A DNA stretch of 39,922 nt from Staphylococcus pseudoxylosus (GCF_003697915.1 NZ_RCVN01000016.1:1-39922), one strand, 5' to 3'. Counted from the first letter of the stretch, positions 19,518 to 30,067 are shown. Notes: a model not told the origin generated them from the sequence alone. Numbers and translations are program-made.

Positions 19518-19574
19518 AGTAATACTTCGTGCTTTAGCAAGTCTAGTATTACTTATATAAGTGCTATAGCACTT
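19518..19574. repeat. two stem-loops downstream of nusG
   Basis: AGTAATACT...AGTATTACT (19518-19526 with 19545-19553) encloses a small GCTTTAGC hairpin. A palindrome centred on AAGTGCTATAGCACTT follows at about 19557-19574. They begin about ten bases after the nusG stop codon and probably form the 3' end of the rpmG-secE-nusG transcript, although no classical U tract is present. Confidence 0.6.
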
Positions 19575-19582
19575 ATATACCT

Positions 19583-20131
19583 TTATAATTTTTCTACTTG
19601 ATCAAATTCCACTTCTACCGGTGTTTCTCTACCAAACATGTCTACAAGAACAGTAAGTTTGAATTTATCGGTTTCAATTTCTTGAATTTCTCCAACTTGG
19701 TTAGCAAACGGACCTGATTTAATTCTCACTTGCTCACCTAATTCAACTTGGACATCAATTGTTTTCTCTTTCATGCCCATTTGTTTAAGAATGAAACGTG
19801 CTTCTTCAGGAAGCAATGGATTAGGTTTTGATCCAGCCCCAGCTGAACCAACAAATCCTGTTACACCAGGTGTATTTCTTACTATATACCATGATTCATC
19901 AGTCATAACTAGTTCGACTAACACATAACCAGGGAAAGTTTTTTTACTTAATGTTTTGGCTTTGCCATCTTTAACTTGTGTCTCTTCTTCTTCTGGTATA
20001 ACAACTCTGAATATTTTTTCAGTCATATTCATAGATTCAACACGTTTTTCTAAATTCTTTTTAACTTTATTCTCATAACCAGAATAAGTATGCACAGCAT
20101 ACCAACGCTTTGCGCCAACTTCTTCAGACAT
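19583..20131 (-). CDS. nusG: transcription termination/antitermination factor NusG
   Basis: This is the universal elongation factor that binds the RNA polymerase clamp, 182 aa. The NGN domain begins with KRWYAVHTYSGYENKVKKNL and contains FPGYVLVELVM and the TPGVTGFVG loop. The C-terminal KOW domain contains VRIKSGPFANQVGEIQEI. The ATG is preceded by AGGAGTGA. The gene follows secE by 14 bases, the usual secE-nusG pairing. Confidence 0.97.
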   Translation of the reverse strand: MSEEVGAKRWYAVHTYSGYENKVKKNLEKRVESMNMTEKIFRVVIPEEEETQVKDGKAKTLSKKTFPGYVLVELVMTDESWYIVRNTPGVTGFVGSAGAGSKPNPLLPEEARFILKQMGMKEKTIDVQVELGEQVRIKSGPFANQVGEIQEIETDKFKLTVLVDMFGRETPVEVEFDQVEKL

Positions 20132-20145
20132 GTCGTCACTCCTAT

Positions 20146-20325
20146 CTATTTAATTAATTCTATAATTCTACCAATTCCTAAGTCTAAGGCATAGAAGAAC
20201 ACTAAGAAAAATACTACTGTAGCTACAACAATGACTGTGTATTTAAATAATTCTTCTTTCGTTGGCCAACTTGTCTTTTCCATTTCTGACTTTACGCCTT
20301 GGAAGAAATTTTCTTTTTTAGCCAT
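20146..20325 (-). CDS. secE: preprotein translocase subunit SecE
   Basis: This is the essential small clamp subunit of the SecYEG channel, 59 aa, the single-span form typical of Gram-positives. The translation reads [20 protein letters not shown], then [10 protein letters not shown] and one hydrophobic segment (about residues 30-47, [16 protein letters not shown]), and ends near LIK. The [15 protein letters not shown] amphipathic helix is the family hallmark. The ATG has GGAGGTC upstream. It is easily missed because of its length. It sits between rpmG and nusG. Confidence 0.96.
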   Translation of the reverse strand: MAKKENFFQGVKSEMEKTSWPTKEELFKYTVIVVATVVFFLVFFYALDLGIGRIIELIK

Positions 20326-20455
20326 TTATAAGACCTCCGTATATTTCGTTATTCCTTATTTGCTTATTCCATACAACAAATCAAGCAAATACAATACTCT
20401 CAACTTAAATGGAAGGGCATATTTACTCAATCGTGAACTTTCATATGTCGTTATA

Positions 20456-20599
20456 TTATTTTGATTCCTTGTGCATCGTATGTGCATTACATCTCGAACA
20501 AAACTTTTTCAATGCTAATCTAGATGCAAGATTACTTTGTTTGGGAACGTTATAATTTCTACTACCACATACATCGCAATTTAATGGTGCTTTTTTCAT
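20456..20599 (-). CDS. rpmG: 50S ribosomal protein L33
   Basis: This small ribosomal protein has 47 aa: it begins MKKAPLNCDVCGSRNYNVPK and continues with CSRCNAHTMHKESK at the end. Two CxxC pairs (CDVC and CSRC) make it the zinc-binding form of L33. Staphylococci usually encode more than one L33 copy, and the one next to secE is the conserved position. The ATG follows a GGGGAAG ribosome-binding site. It is 130 bases upstream of secE and is the first gene of the rpmG-secE-nusG group. Confidence 0.93.
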   Translation of the reverse strand: MKKAPLNCDVCGSRNYNVPKQSNLASRLALKKFCSRCNAHTMHKESK

Positions 20600-20712
20600 T
20601 AGACTTCCCCTTACTCATTATAATACCAATCTACTATACATAACATCTAAGTCAATTGTCAATCTTCAAACGCGTACCTATTCATACCATACAATCCTTT
20701 GAATTGCTCTAA

Positions 20713-21288
20713 TTAATAACCATCTAGATGACGTCTTAATTTTATTTTACAACGATGTATCGCATTGTAAACTACTTTCTTCGATACAGCTAATAATTCT
20801 GCAATTTCTTTTGGCCTATAATCTTTCAATAAGTAAACGACAACCAATTGTTCTAACTTAGTTAAGTTTAACACACATTGTTGGATATATTCTCCTACTT
20901 CTATAGCTAAGATATGCTTGTCGATAGGGCGTTCCACCTTACTATTATTGTAGGACACTATAAACTCATTAATCAATAATGTTTGCCGTTCATAACCATA
21001 GAACTTCTTACGAATATAGTCATTTTTAACATTCTTAATAACACGATTCACATAATGTTCAATTGGTATAGTACCTTTAAAGTCAAAATGCCTAAACGCT
21101 TGAAAAAGTTTGATTAGCACCTCTTGACACAAATCTTCTTGATCATTTGGATGAACAGAAAAATGTTTTAACCTTTTACGAATTAAAGGTATAAGTGCTG
21201 TAAATATTTTAGGTAAATCATGCTTTTCAAAAATATTTTGTTCTGCATTTGTTGAGGCTGTAAATTCACGGTTGTTTGGTTCTAACAT
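20713..21288 (-). CDS. sigH: RNA polymerase sigma factor SigH
   Basis: This is a 191-aa sigma-70-like protein. Region 2 lies around residues 45-95 (DQEDLCQEVLIKLFQAFRHF), and a region-4 helix-turn-helix lies at the C terminus (YRPKEIAELLAVSKKVVYNAIHRCK...). In Bacillus the gene at this position encodes the sporulation and competence sigma; in staphylococci SigH controls competence genes and is normally cryptic. Sequence divergence in this family is high, so position between yacP and rpmG/secE supports the assignment. The ATG has GGAAG upstream. The frame is intact. Confidence 0.88.
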   Translation of the reverse strand: MLEPNNREFTASTNAEQNIFEKHDLPKIFTALIPLIRKRLKHFSVHPNDQEDLCQEVLIKLFQAFRHFDFKGTIPIEHYVNRVIKNVKNDYIRKKFYGYERQTLLINEFIVSYNNSKVERPIDKHILAIEVGEYIQQCVLNLTKLEQLVVVYLLKDYRPKEIAELLAVSKKVVYNAIHRCKIKLRRHLDGY

Positions 21289-21360
21289 AGCAGCTTCCTT
21301 TCTTCAAAAGTAAAGATAGGATACAGCGACTATGCTCCAAAAATCAAGTGGGCAATAATG

Positions 21361-21885
21361 TTATTGATGATTATCCCCACGTCTAAGTTTTTCAAATTCT
21401 TCTAAAATCTCATTTGAAAGCTCTATCCTTGTTCGTGGTTTTTGTTCATTAAAGCCATCTAGCTTTTTAGATACAGACACTTCATTTTCTCTTAAGTCTC
21501 TCCACATCTCTCGTGAAGATACACGATATGCCCCAGCACCAAATATCGCATGTTGCTCACTCATATCACTCGTGACAACTGTAATGTGTCGAGTATGTTT
21601 ATCATATAAGTCGTACACATAGCGTTCAATATAGCTATCTGCCGTTTCTTTTTCTTTTGTGAATATTGTTTTAACGCCATGGTACATATATTCAGAATGG
21701 GCACCCGATTGCTCATAAGCATCAAAAACACAGACAACTTCATCTGCAATCACTGCGTTGTAATTCGCTATTGCTATAAGCAATTGTTCGCGTGCTTCCT
21801 CAAGATTATCTTGCGCAATACGGCTCAACTCCTGTGAATAACCAATCATATTATATCCATCAATGATTAAGTACCTATCCTTCAT
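21361..21885 (-). CDS. NYN-domain ribonuclease-like protein (YacP/Rae1 family)
   Basis: This is a 174-aa PIN-like/NYN-domain protein. It starts [12 protein letters not shown], which supplies the first conserved aspartate and Asn, and has [23 protein letters not shown] and [23 protein letters not shown] carrying further conserved acidic residues. The Bacillus relative Rae1 is a ribosome-associated endoribonuclease; a similar role here is inference from family. The start ATG overlaps the end of rlmB by four bases, so the two are translationally coupled. The C-terminal tail is charged. Confidence 0.87.
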   Translation of the reverse strand: MKDRYLIIDGYNMIGYSQELSRIAQDNLEEAREQLLIAIANYNAVIADEVVCVFDAYEQSGAHSEYMYHGVKTIFTKEKETADSYIERYVYDLYDKHTRHITVVTSDMSEQHAIFGAGAYRVSSREMWRDLRENEVSVSKKLDGFNEQKPRTRIELSNEILEEFEKLRRGDNHQ

Positions 21886-22631
21886 ACCTTATCTCCAATG
21901 TTGTTACGTTTACGAAATACCTCGTACATCATTAAGCTTGCTGCTACTGAGGCATTCAAGCTGTTCACATGACCAACCATCGGAATGTTGATGTAAAAAT
22001 CACATTTGTCTTTCACTAGACGACTCATACCTTGGCCTTCACTACCAATAACGATTGCTAACGGCATTGCTACATCCATTTCTCTATAGTCTGTAGAGTT
22101 TTCCGCTTCTGTACCTACGACCCAATAGCCGTTGTCTTTTAATGTTTCAATTGTATTAGCTAAATTTGTCACTCTCATAACTGGTATATGCTGAATGGCA
22201 CCAGTTGATGCTTTAGCGACAGTTTGTGTTAATGCTACTGAACGTCTCTTAGGTATGATGATACCATCAACGCCTGATGCATCTGCCGTTCGCAAGATAG
22301 AGCCTAAATTATGAGGGTCCTCTAAACCGTCTAGTATTAACACCGTAGATAGTTTATCTTGCGCTTTTTGCTTTTCTAAAAACGCATCAAAATCCGCATA
22401 TTCATATGGTGCGATATAAGCCGCTATCCCTTGGTGAGGAGCATCAGATAATCCATCAATTTTTGATTTTGGTACTGATTGAACTATGATTTTTCTACTA
22501 TTTGCTTTTTTTAATATTTCATTGATTTGGCCTTTTTTGATAGTATCTTGAATTAAAATTTTATTAATTGTATGGCCTGAAACGATTGCTTCTTTTACAG
22601 CATGTCGCCCAACGATTACGATCTCTTCCAT
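21882..22631 (-). CDS. rlmB: 23S rRNA (guanosine-2'-O-)-methyltransferase RlmB (TrmH family)
   Basis: This is a SPOUT-class methyltransferase of 249 aa. The N-terminal L30e-like substrate-binding domain starts [13 protein letters not shown]. The C-terminal knotted domain shows motif 1 [19 protein letters not shown], motif 2 [14 protein letters not shown] and motif 3 [18 protein letters not shown]. The family methylates G2251 (E. coli numbering) in the peptidyl-transferase P loop. It lies between mrnC and yacP with a 7-base gap and a 4-base overlap, in one compact operon. Confidence 0.93.
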   Translation of the reverse strand: MEEIVIVGRHAVKEAIVSGHTINKILIQDTIKKGQINEILKKANSRKIIVQSVPKSKIDGLSDAPHQGIAAYIAPYEYADFDAFLEKQKAQDKLSTVLILDGLEDPHNLGSILRTADASGVDGIIIPKRRSVALTQTVAKASTGAIQHIPVMRVTNLANTIETLKDNGYWVVGTEAENSTDYREMDVAMPLAIVIGSEGQGMSRLVKDKCDFYINIPMVGHVNSLNASVAASLMMYEVFRKRNNIGDKV

Positions 22632-22638
22632 ATTATCA

Positions 22639-23034
22639 CTACCTTTCGTTTACATTTTGTACGACGCTTTCCAATAAAGCAGTCAAACGCGTTTGTTCTT
22701 TTTCTAAATATAAATAGCCAATGACTGCTTCTAAGCCCGAACTTTTTCTATATGTTTGTATATCTGTATTTTTAGCTTTGGTATAACTTTTAGCGTTTCT
22801 GCCTCGACGAACGATATCTAATTCATCTTCAGTAAACCAATTGTTTTCCATTAAAAATTCAAGCGTCTGTGCCTGACTTTTAGCAGAAACATAGCGTTTT
22901 GCTTCTTGATGTAATCGATTAGGTTTTGCTTTTAATTTTAGTACGATATATTCCCTTACGTGTTGATCTAAAACTGCATCACCCATATAAGCAAGTGTTA
23001 GTGGATTTAATAGTTTATTGTCAATATTAGCCAC
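22639..23034 (-). CDS. mrnC: mini-ribonuclease III
   Basis: This RNase III catalytic domain lacks a double-stranded-RNA-binding domain, 131 aa. The signature [18 protein letters not shown] carries the metal-binding aspartate D19, and the C-terminal [12 protein letters not shown] carries the second acidic cluster. Mini-III trims the ends of 23S rRNA precursor. The ATG overlaps the last 8 bases of cysS, the usual Firmicute arrangement. Confidence 0.94.
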   Translation of the reverse strand: MANIDNKLLNPLTLAYMGDAVLDQHVREYIVLKLKAKPNRLHQEAKRYVSAKSQAQTLEFLMENNWFTEDELDIVRRGRNAKSYTKAKNTDIQTYRKSSGLEAVIGYLYLEKEQTRLTALLESVVQNVNER

Positions 23035-24427
23035 GTTTAAATCTCACACCTTGAGCCGTGTCTTCTAGTATAATGTTTTGTGCTTTTAATTGGTCTCGAA
23101 TTTCATCAGCACGTGCAAAGTCTTTTTCTTTACGAGCATTGTTTCGTTCTTCAATTAAAGCTTCAACTTGCTCATCTAACAATTCGTCGTTGGCCTTATC
23201 TTTTAATGGGATACCAAGCACGTCGCTAAATATTTGATACACTTCTTTAAAACGCGCTAAGACTTTTACAGAAGTAGTGTTTTCTAACACATATTTATTA
23301 GCTAATTTCGCTAAATCATACCAAGCTGTAATTGCATTTGCAGTATTAAAGTCATCGTTCATCACAGTTTCAAACTGGTTTAAAATATTGTCGATTTCAG
23401 TAATGTATGCAGATTGGTCTTCCACATCTGTTGCAATTGCTTCACGTTCTTCAATAGCTTGATAACTATTACGCACACGTTCCAAACCACTTTTCGCCGC
23501 TTCTACAAGTTCCATATTATAATTAATTGGACTTCTATAATGCACACTAATCATGAAAAAGCGTAAAACGTCTGGATCAATTTGTTTAATAATGTCATGC
23601 ACTAATACAAAGTTACCTAACGACTTACTCATCTTTTCATTATCTATATTAATGAATCCGTTATGCATCCAATAATTAGCGAAAGGTGCATGGTTATGTG
23701 CTTCTGACTGTGCAATTTCATTTTCGTGGTGAGGGAATTGTAAATCTGTTCCGCCTGCGTGAATATCAATTGTCGCGCCTAGTTCATGGTATGCCATAAC
23801 TGAACATTCAATGTGCCAGCCTGGTCTACCTTCTCCAAATGGGCTGTCCCAACTAATTTCGCCTGGTTTAGCCTTTTTCCATAATGTGAAATCTAAAGCA
23901 TCTTCTTTCTGTTCACCCTGTTCGATACGTGCGCCCACTTTTAAGTCGTTCAGTGACTGATGACTTAATTTGCCGTAATCTTCAAATTTCCGTGTTCTAA
24001 AGTAAACATCGCCACCACTTTCATATGCATTACCTTCATCTACAAGTTCTTTTATAAACTTGATTATATCGTCCATGTGATTCATTACACGTGGGTTTGA
24101 TGTTGCTTTTTTTACATTTAAAGCACCTACATCTTCATAAAACGCTTTGATGTAACGATCCGCAATCGTTTCAACTGATTCATCTAGCTCCTTAGAACGC
24201 TTGATTAATTTGTCATCCACATCAGTGAAGTTAGATACATAAATGACTTCATAGCCTTGATATTCAAAATATCTTCTTACTACGTCATAGTTTATTGCTG
24301 GTCTTGCATTTCCAATATGGATGTAATTATATACTGTTGGTCCACAAACATACATTTTCACTTTACCTGGTTCAATAGGTTCGAACGTCTCTTTTTGACG
24401 TGTTAATGTATTATATAATGTAATCAT
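23027..24427 (-). CDS. cysS: cysteinyl-tRNA synthetase
   Basis: This class I aminoacyl-tRNA synthetase is 466 aa from the ATG at 24427. The longer frame from 24457 is rejected because GGAGAG lies eight bases before 24427 and conserved sequence starts [10 protein letters not shown]. Catalytic motifs are HIGN (37-40) and KMSKS (265-269). The zinc site that selects cysteine is C28, C208, H233 and E237. The C-terminal DALR-like anticodon-binding region ends GVRFKRG. The start overlaps the end of cysE by 17 bases, so both share the T-box-controlled transcript. Confidence 0.97.
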   Translation of the reverse strand: MITLYNTLTRQKETFEPIEPGKVKMYVCGPTVYNYIHIGNARPAINYDVVRRYFEYQGYEVIYVSNFTDVDDKLIKRSKELDESVETIADRYIKAFYEDVGALNVKKATSNPRVMNHMDDIIKFIKELVDEGNAYESGGDVYFRTRKFEDYGKLSHQSLNDLKVGARIEQGEQKEDALDFTLWKKAKPGEISWDSPFGEGRPGWHIECSVMAYHELGATIDIHAGGTDLQFPHHENEIAQSEAHNHAPFANYWMHNGFINIDNEKMSKSLGNFVLVHDIIKQIDPDVLRFFMISVHYRSPINYNMELVEAAKSGLERVRNSYQAIEEREAIATDVEDQSAYITEIDNILNQFETVMNDDFNTANAITAWYDLAKLANKYVLENTTSVKVLARFKEVYQIFSDVLGIPLKDKANDELLDEQVEALIEERNNARKEKDFARADEIRDQLKAQNIILEDTAQGVRFKRG

Positions 24428-25061
24428 CTTGAATCTCTCCATTTCTTGTTTTCTCAAGTTGTTTTTCTAACTCTTTTAATTGCTCGTAAATTGGGTCAGG
24501 TAAATTACGGTGGTCAAACGTTTTCCCGATACGTCTGCCATCTTGTTTCACGATATGCCCTGGTATACCTACTACAGTTGAATAACTTGGTACTGAATTT
24601 AACACTACTGAATTAGCCCCGATATTCACGTTAGCATTAATTGTTATATTACCAAGCACTTTTGCGCCTGCAGCAATTAATACATTATCACCGATATCTG
24701 GGTGTCGTTTCCCTTTCTCTTTACCCGTTCCGCCTAAAGTAACGCCTTGATAAATCGTTACATTATCACCAATACGACATGTCTCTCCAATGACTACGCC
24801 CATACCGTGATCTATAAACAAACGTCTACCGATTTGGGCACCTGGATGTATCTCAATCCCTGTAAAAAAACGTGTAACTTGAGAAATAAGTCTAGCTAAA
24901 ACATACTTTTTCTTTTTATACAGTTCATGTGCAATCAAATGACTCCAAACCGCATGTACACCTGCATAAGATGTAATCACCTCTAACGTAGTACGCGCAG
25001 CTGGGTCTTGTTCAAACACCATATTCACATCATCTTTAACTCTTCTTAAAAATTTAAACAA
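24411..25061 (-). CDS. cysE: serine O-acetyltransferase
   Basis: This enzyme makes O-acetyl-L-serine from serine and acetyl-CoA, the first step of cysteine synthesis, 216 aa. It is the short Gram-positive form. An N-terminal helical part is followed by a left-handed beta-helix of hexapeptide repeats, with the catalytic-site stretch [20 protein letters not shown] and [12 protein letters not shown]. The start has AAGGAGG upstream. It is the first gene downstream of a cysteine T-box and is coupled to cysS, so substrate supply and tRNA charging respond together to uncharged tRNA-Cys. Confidence 0.96.
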   Translation of the reverse strand: MFKFLRRVKDDVNMVFEQDPAARTTLEVITSYAGVHAVWSHLIAHELYKKKKYVLARLISQVTRFFTGIEIHPGAQIGRRLFIDHGMGVVIGETCRIGDNVTIYQGVTLGGTGKEKGKRHPDIGDNVLIAAGAKVLGNITINANVNIGANSVVLNSVPSYSTVVGIPGHIVKQDGRRIGKTFDHRNLPDPIYEQLKELEKQLEKTRNGEIQDDYII

Positions 25062-25077
25062 GGTTGCTACCTCCTTA

Positions 25078-25118
25078 TTAAAAAAGCACCCCTAACTAAA
25101 ATTGTTAGAGGTGCTTTT
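25078..25118 (-). terminator. T-box-controlled terminator before cysE
   Basis: On the minus strand AAAAGCACCTCTAAC pairs with GTTAGGGGTGCTTTT, with one G-U pair, and is followed by more T residues. It ends about 17 bases before the cysE start and competes with the antiterminator that includes the T-box at 25125-25140. Confidence 0.92.
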
Positions 25119-25331
25119 GCTTTAGCACGGTTCCACTCTTATTTTAAACACAGCCACTTGTTTAAATGCATTTGCAATGATTCAAACTAAAACGACTTTT
25201 GTTTACTCTTTAAAGTTTATTTAATTCATTTGCACAAAGCAAAGGTGCATTCTGTAATTTCAGTGATGTGCTTGCAGCTACCGCACACTCTCTATACACT
25301 TTCATCACGTACTAATCCTTTGCCATTTTCA
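25078..25331 (-). ncRNA. T-box riboswitch (cysteine) controlling cysE-cysS
   Basis: The leader of about 250 bases has the stem-I pattern. Its specifier loop reads GAATGCACC, and the TGC codon at 25249-25247 means Cys. The T-box sequence AGAGTGGAACCGTGC ends near 25125. Then comes the terminator AAAGCACCTCTAAC...GTTAGGGGTGCTTTTTT (25078-25118). Uncharged tRNA-Cys should pair with TGC and with the T-box to form the antiterminator. Specifier and downstream genes agree. Confidence 0.93.
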
Positions 25332-25337
25332 ATGTTA

Positions 25338-25366
25338 ATCATAGGTTGTTTGATGTAATTTTTCAA
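25338..25366 (-). promoter_or_regulatory. promoter of the cysE-cysS operon
   Basis: On the minus strand TTGAAA (25366-25361), a 17-base spacer and TATGAT (25343-25338). The start would be near 25331, at the beginning of the T-box leader. Confidence 0.8.
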
Positions 25367-25409
25367 GTATTATCAATTTAACACAATCTTTACATGCTAC
25401 AACTTTACT

Positions 25410-26864
25410 TTAAACATATTTTTTTAAACGAGATAATACTTTTTCTCTACCTAAAACTTCAATTGTATTTGGTAGTTCAGGACCATGCATTTGGCCAGTT
25501 ACAGCTACACGGATAGGCATGAATAATTGTTTGCCTTTGATACCTGTCTCTTTTTGAACTTCTTTGATCGTTTTTTTAATTTCTGCCGCTTCAAATGGTT
25601 CAAGTACTTCTAATTTACCGTATAAATGATTCATAAGTTCAGGTACTTGTTCACCATTTATCACTTCTTGCTCATCGTCACCTAAAATTTGTTCATCGCG
25701 GAAGAATAACTCTGATAAAGGTACGATTTCTCCGGCGTAACTCATTTCTTTTTGGTAAAGTGCTACAAGTTTACGTCCCCAATCTAAATCTTCTTCAGTT
25801 GGGTTTTCAGGAATTAACTCTGCTTTAATTAGATGTGGCAAGGCTAATTCAAATACCGTTTCACTATCTTTTTGTTTCATGTATTGGTTGTTAACCCAAG
25901 CTAGTTTTTGTTTATCGAAAAATGCTGGTGATTTAGATAAACGTTTTTCATCAAAAATCTTAATGAATTCTTCTGGAGAATAAATTTCATCTTCACCTTC
26001 TGGTGACCAACCTAATAGCGTAATAAAGTTAAATAGTGCTTCTGGTAAATAACCTAAATCACGATATTGTTCGATGAATTGTAAGATTTGTCCATCACGT
26101 TTACTTAATTTTTTACGTTCTTCGTTGACTATAAGTGACATATGGGCAAATCTAGGCGCTTCCCAACCAAACGTTTCAAAAATCATTAATTGCTTTGGTG
26201 TATTAGAAATATGGTCGTCTCCACGAATTACGTCAGAAATTTCCATATAATGATCGTCTATTGCTACGGCAAAGTTATAAGTAGGTACGCCGTCTTTCTT
26301 AACGATGACCCAGTCACCCATATTATTTGAATCAAACGAAATTTCACCTTTTACCATGTCATCAAATGAGAATGTTGTATCTTTTGGTACACGGAAACGT
26401 ATAGATGGTTGACGACCTTCAGCTTCGAACTGTTGACGTTCTTCTTCTGTTAAGTGGGCATGTTTACCACCGTAACGAGGCATTTCACCACGTGCAATTT
26501 GTTGTTCACGTTCTTCTTCTAATTCGTCTTCTGTCATATAACATTTATAGGCTTTATCTTCATCTAATAATTGCTGAATTAATGGGTTATAAATTTCTGC
26601 GCGTTCTGACTGACGATAAGGGCCATAACCTTTATCTTTATCTACAGATTCATCCCATTCTATGCCTAACCATTTTAAATTATCAAATTGTGATGATTCT
26701 CCATCAACTAAGTTACGTTTACTATCCGTATCTTCAATACGAATTACAAAATCTCCATCATAATGTTTAGCAAATAAATAGTTAAATAATGCAGTTCTTG
26801 CATTACCGATATGCAAATAGCCTGTTGGACTTGGTGCATATCTCACTCTTACACGATCACTCAT
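25410..26864 (-). CDS. gltX: glutamyl-tRNA synthetase
   Basis: This class I synthetase charges tRNA-Glu. In organisms with GatCAB, as Firmicutes usually have, it also misacylates tRNA-Gln. It is 484 aa from the ATG at 26864, which has GGGAG eight bases upstream; the GTG at 26873 overlaps that site and is rejected. Motifs are HIGN (18-21) and KLSKR (252-256), with [15 protein letters not shown] before the latter. The C-terminal helical anticodon domain ends with the typical RLKKYV. It stands alone between the cysE T-box and yacL; I see no T-box ahead of it. Confidence 0.97.
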   Translation of the reverse strand: MSDRVRVRYAPSPTGYLHIGNARTALFNYLFAKHYDGDFVIRIEDTDSKRNLVDGESSQFDNLKWLGIEWDESVDKDKGYGPYRQSERAEIYNPLIQQLLDEDKAYKCYMTEDELEEEREQQIARGEMPRYGGKHAHLTEEERQQFEAEGRQPSIRFRVPKDTTFSFDDMVKGEISFDSNNMGDWVIVKKDGVPTYNFAVAIDDHYMEISDVIRGDDHISNTPKQLMIFETFGWEAPRFAHMSLIVNEERKKLSKRDGQILQFIEQYRDLGYLPEALFNFITLLGWSPEGEDEIYSPEEFIKIFDEKRLSKSPAFFDKQKLAWVNNQYMKQKDSETVFELALPHLIKAELIPENPTEEDLDWGRKLVALYQKEMSYAGEIVPLSELFFRDEQILGDDEQEVINGEQVPELMNHLYGKLEVLEPFEAAEIKKTIKEVQKETGIKGKQLFMPIRVAVTGQMHGPELPNTIEVLGREKVLSRLKKYV

Positions 26865-26873
26865 TATGTTCAC

Positions 26874-27218
26874 TCCCGTTTTAAATGTTTGTTTTTATTG
26901 GTTAAGTTAATATTCAGGTTACACAAATTCACACAGTAAATAGGCTGAACGTATGTTAACTCACCTACGTGTAGTTCACTAAGAAAATAACGCTCAACTA
27001 TTAATAAGTTTATGATTATCGCTTATTAATCATACCATAGCTTATACTTTTTTAAAGTATCCTAATCTAAAAAGCACTTTGCATAATTTTATACAACTGA
27101 ATAAACAATCCACTTTTATAGAAATATAATTTCGCTATCTATTGTAGCACTTTAGCTAGTAATATGATATCACTGTGCTTAAATTATCTTATAGTTCTCC
27201 TTAATTTTTCAAGCCGTT
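26874..27218. other. gene-free leader of gltX
   Basis: This AT-rich spacer has no convincing open frame and no T-box or other riboswitch core that I recognise. On the minus strand an extended -10 candidate (TGGTATGAT near 27040) is followed by a perfect 9-bp stem, ATTAATAAG...CTTATTAAT, around 27000-27030. These may be the gltX promoter and a leader hairpin. Confidence in either is low. Confidence 0.4.
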
Positions 27219-27281
27219 AAAAAACAAAGGTTTCATGTGAAACTGTAACTGTGGGCGCTACAATTCCAAACGAAACCTTTA
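27219..27281 (-). terminator. terminator after yacL
   Basis: AAAGGTTTC and GAAACCTTT (27280-27272 with 27234-27226 on the minus strand) form a 9-bp stem around a long loop, followed by GTTTTTT. It begins nine bases after the yacL stop codon. Confidence 0.75.
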
Positions 27282-27289
27282 CTTACAAA

Positions 27290-28348
27290 TTAATTTATTT
27301 TTTTGGCAAAAATGATTCGACCTGAAGAAGTTTGTAACAAACTAATTACTTCTAAATCGATATGTTCACCTATATGTTTTTTAGCGTTATCTACAACGAC
27401 CATAGTACCATCATCTAAATAACCTACTGCTTGACCAGATTCTTTCCCCATTTTAGTAAGCAATAGATTAAAGCGATCACCTTGGTGTACTGAAGGTTTA
27501 ATTGCTTCAGACAAATCATTAACGTTTAACGCTTGAATACCTTGAACATGACACACTTTATTGAGATTAAAATCCGTTGTTATAATATGCGCTCTATAAT
27601 GTTGCGCTAATTTAATTAACATTGCATCGATATCACTATGAGACTTAGTTGGATGTATAATTCTCGTTGGATGATTGGTATCATATAATTCATTTAATAT
27701 ATCTAAACCTCTTTGGCCTTTTTCACGTTTCACACTATCGTTCGCATCTGCAACGATTTGGAGTTCATTGATAACACCTTGAGGAATTAATATTTCTCCG
27801 TCAATAAAGCCACACTCAATAATATCTAATATACGTCCGTCGATAATGGCACTTGTATCAATGATTTTAGGCACCGCATTACGTGCATTAATAGACATTG
27901 AACGCGCCATATTCTCTGGTAAAAATAGCAACATTTCATCACGCTTTCGCAAACCAAACTGAAAGCCGAAATAACCTAAAATAATCGTAACTATAATTGG
28001 CACAAAATGATTAATGACATTATTGCCGATAATTTGAAAAATAAAAGATATCATAACAGAAATTAATAAACCTATCATTAGTCCAATTGTAGCAAATAAT
28101 ATTTCTACTGCACTTTGACGCATAATTGTTTGTTCTAATTCTTTTAAAGCATACGTTGCTTTTTTAATAAACCAACCAAAGATTAAAAAGAATATAATAA
28201 TCCCTAGTAGCCCATTGAAATAAGTATTTGTTAATAGGGGTAAATGATTTAGACCAGCGTCATTGACTATTTCTGGTAATAGATACACCCCTATACTTGC
28301 ACCCAAGATAATATAGCACAAGATCACAATGAGTCTTATAATGTTCAC
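27290..28348 (-). CDS. PIN/TRAM-domain membrane protein (YacL family)
   Basis: This is a 352-aa protein with four predicted membrane segments (about 4-24, 43-61, 84-108, 115-132). A cytoplasmic PIN nuclease-like domain starts KIIDTSAIIDGRI (D164 and D170 acidic site), with DAMLIKLAQ and IITTDFNLNK further on. A C-terminal TRAM RNA-binding domain lies at about 285-350 (GYLDDGTMVVVDNAKK). The architecture suggests a membrane-tethered RNase, but I know of no firm substrate. The start is GTG with GGAAGGTGA upstream. It follows radA closely, in the conserved radA-yacL-gltX order. Confidence 0.88.
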   Translation of the reverse strand: MNIIRLIVILCYIILGASIGVYLLPEIVNDAGLNHLPLLTNTYFNGLLGIIIFFLIFGWFIKKATYALKELEQTIMRQSAVEILFATIGLMIGLLISVMISFIFQIIGNNVINHFVPIIVTIILGYFGFQFGLRKRDEMLLFLPENMARSMSINARNAVPKIIDTSAIIDGRILDIIECGFIDGEILIPQGVINELQIVADANDSVKREKGQRGLDILNELYDTNHPTRIIHPTKSHSDIDAMLIKLAQHYRAHIITTDFNLNKVCHVQGIQALNVNDLSEAIKPSVHQGDRFNLLLTKMGKESGQAVGYLDDGTMVVVDNAKKHIGEHIDLEVISLLQTSSGRIIFAKKIN

Positions 28349-28429
28349 AGGTTAACTCACCTTCCTTTAGAAAGTTACTCAGGCTAAATAAGAATATATA
28401 CTTAACCTAAATAGCTTTGTGTTTTTAAA

Positions 28430-29800
28430 TTATTGTTTTGTTAGTGCATATTTTAATGCTTCATGGACATTCTTAACACCAATGACCTTGATGTCATTTG
28501 GAAATTGCCATCCACCAATATTTGATTCCGGAATAATTACACGCTTAAATCCTAATTTTTCCGCTTCTTGTACACGTTGCTCTATACGAGAAACTCGTCT
28601 AACTTCCCCTGTGAGTCCTACTTCTCCAATAAAGCAGTCTAAACCATCGACTGTTAAATCTTTAAAACTTGATGCTGTTGCAACAACAATACCTAAATCT
28701 ACAGCTGGTTCTGTTAAACGTACACCACCTGCCACTTTAATATAAGCGTCCTGTTGTTGTAATAAATAATTCTCTTTCTTTTCTAGTACTGCCATAAGCA
28801 GACTCAATCGATTATGGTCGATCCCTGTCGCCATACGCCTTGGATTATTAAATGTAGTTGGCGTCACTAACGCTTGTACTTCTATAAGTAATGGTCTCGT
28901 GCCTTCCATCGTAGAAACAATAGTTGAACCAGGTACATTAGTCGAACGTTCTTCAAGAAACATTTCCGACGGGTTCTTAACTCCCTTTAATCCGGTTTGC
29001 TGCATCTCAAAAATACCCATCTCATTCGTAGAGCCAAAACGGTTTTTAACTGCTCTTAAAATACGATACGCGTGATGCTCGTCGCCTTCGAAGTAAAGGA
29101 CTGTATCTACCATATGTTCAAGTAAACGCGGACCAGCTATTTGGCCTTCTTTCGTAACATGTCCCACTATAAATGTAGCTATATTCAATTGTTTCGCTAT
29201 ATTCATTAAACTTTGTGTACTTTCTCTAACTTGCGACACAGAACCTGGCGCCGAACTAATTTCTGGATGGAAAATAGTTTGGATTGAGTCTACTACAAGT
29301 AGATCAGGCTTGAGTTGCTTAACTGTTTCATGTATAACTTCTAAATCTGTTTCAGCAAACACATTTAATTGACTTGAGTCCTCGTCTAATCTTTCTGCTC
29401 TTAATTTCGTTTGATTTAATGATTCCTCACCTGTAATATACAACACATTTTTAGATTGTGATAATGCTGCACAAATTTGTAAAAGTAATGTAGATTTACC
29501 AATACCTGGGTCGCCACCTATCAATACGAGCGAACCATTTACTATTCCGCCGCCGAGCACTCTATTAAATTCTTCGGAGTTTGTTTTTACTCGTGGCGTT
29601 GTTTCATGTTTAATGTCATTTAATTTTTGTACTTTAGAAATATTGTCTCGACTGCGTACGCCATGTTTTGGACTCGCGGCCTTTTGTTCGACTATTTCTT
29701 CCATTTGATTCCAACCACCACAGTTTGGGCATTTCCCCATCCACTTTGGAGACTGGTAACCACAGGCCATACATTCAAAAATCACTTTCTTTTTAGCCAA
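28430..29800 (-). CDS. radA: DNA repair protein RadA (Sms)
   Basis: This RecA-like branch-migration ATPase is 456 aa from TTG at 29800. An ATG at 29821 is in frame, but GGAGG lies between it and the TTG, seven bases before the TTG, which also matches where conservation begins ([13 protein letters not shown]). The N-terminal zinc finger has CMAC and CPNC. Walker A is [10 protein letters not shown] (96-105). The RadA-specific KNRFG motif follows near residue 255. The C-terminal Lon-protease-like domain has [18 protein letters not shown] and lacks protease function in this family. The protein processes recombination intermediates. Confidence 0.95.
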   Translation of the reverse strand: MAKKKVIFECMACGYQSPKWMGKCPNCGGWNQMEEIVEQKAASPKHGVRSRDNISKVQKLNDIKHETTPRVKTNSEEFNRVLGGGIVNGSLVLIGGDPGIGKSTLLLQICAALSQSKNVLYITGEESLNQTKLRAERLDEDSSQLNVFAETDLEVIHETVKQLKPDLLVVDSIQTIFHPEISSAPGSVSQVRESTQSLMNIAKQLNIATFIVGHVTKEGQIAGPRLLEHMVDTVLYFEGDEHHAYRILRAVKNRFGSTNEMGIFEMQQTGLKGVKNPSEMFLEERSTNVPGSTIVSTMEGTRPLLIEVQALVTPTTFNNPRRMATGIDHNRLSLLMAVLEKKENYLLQQQDAYIKVAGGVRLTEPAVDLGIVVATASSFKDLTVDGLDCFIGEVGLTGEVRRVSRIEQRVQEAEKLGFKRVIIPESNIGGWQFPNDIKVIGVKNVHEALKYALTKQ

Positions 29801-29821
29801 AACTGCACCTCCATCTTTCAT

Positions 29822-30067
29822 TGAACAAATCTATTTTAAACCTCTGTCTGTTTAAAAACAAATTTTATTCATAATCAAACAATTCAATCAAAAAATATTC
29901 GTATATAGTTATTTAAAAATCTTAATAACTTAAGGATTCTAATCTTTAGCAAAAGCTATTTTTATAAAATACCATGCTTGTGTATAGAGTACCACTGATA
30001 TTATATTTTGACTTTTTAAATATTACTCGTTTATTTAGGTAAATACTACTCTATTGTTTATACAATA
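29822..30067. other. gene-free spacer between clpC and radA
   Basis: About 246 AT-rich bases without a credible gene. The only signal I can support is a promoter candidate for radA (minus strand TTGATT at 29891-29886, 18-base spacer, TAAAAT at 29867-29862). Together with the clpC terminator it indicates that radA starts a separate transcript here. Confidence 0.5.

Noticed and set aside
20231..20464. 77-residue open frame on the plus strand
   Set aside because: It is antisense to secE and to the rpmG-secE spacer; the true genes on the minus strand explain the region.
26874..27289. T-box or other riboswitch before gltX
   Set aside because: I looked for the T-box sequence and a Glu specifier on the minus strand and found neither; only small AT-rich hairpins are present.
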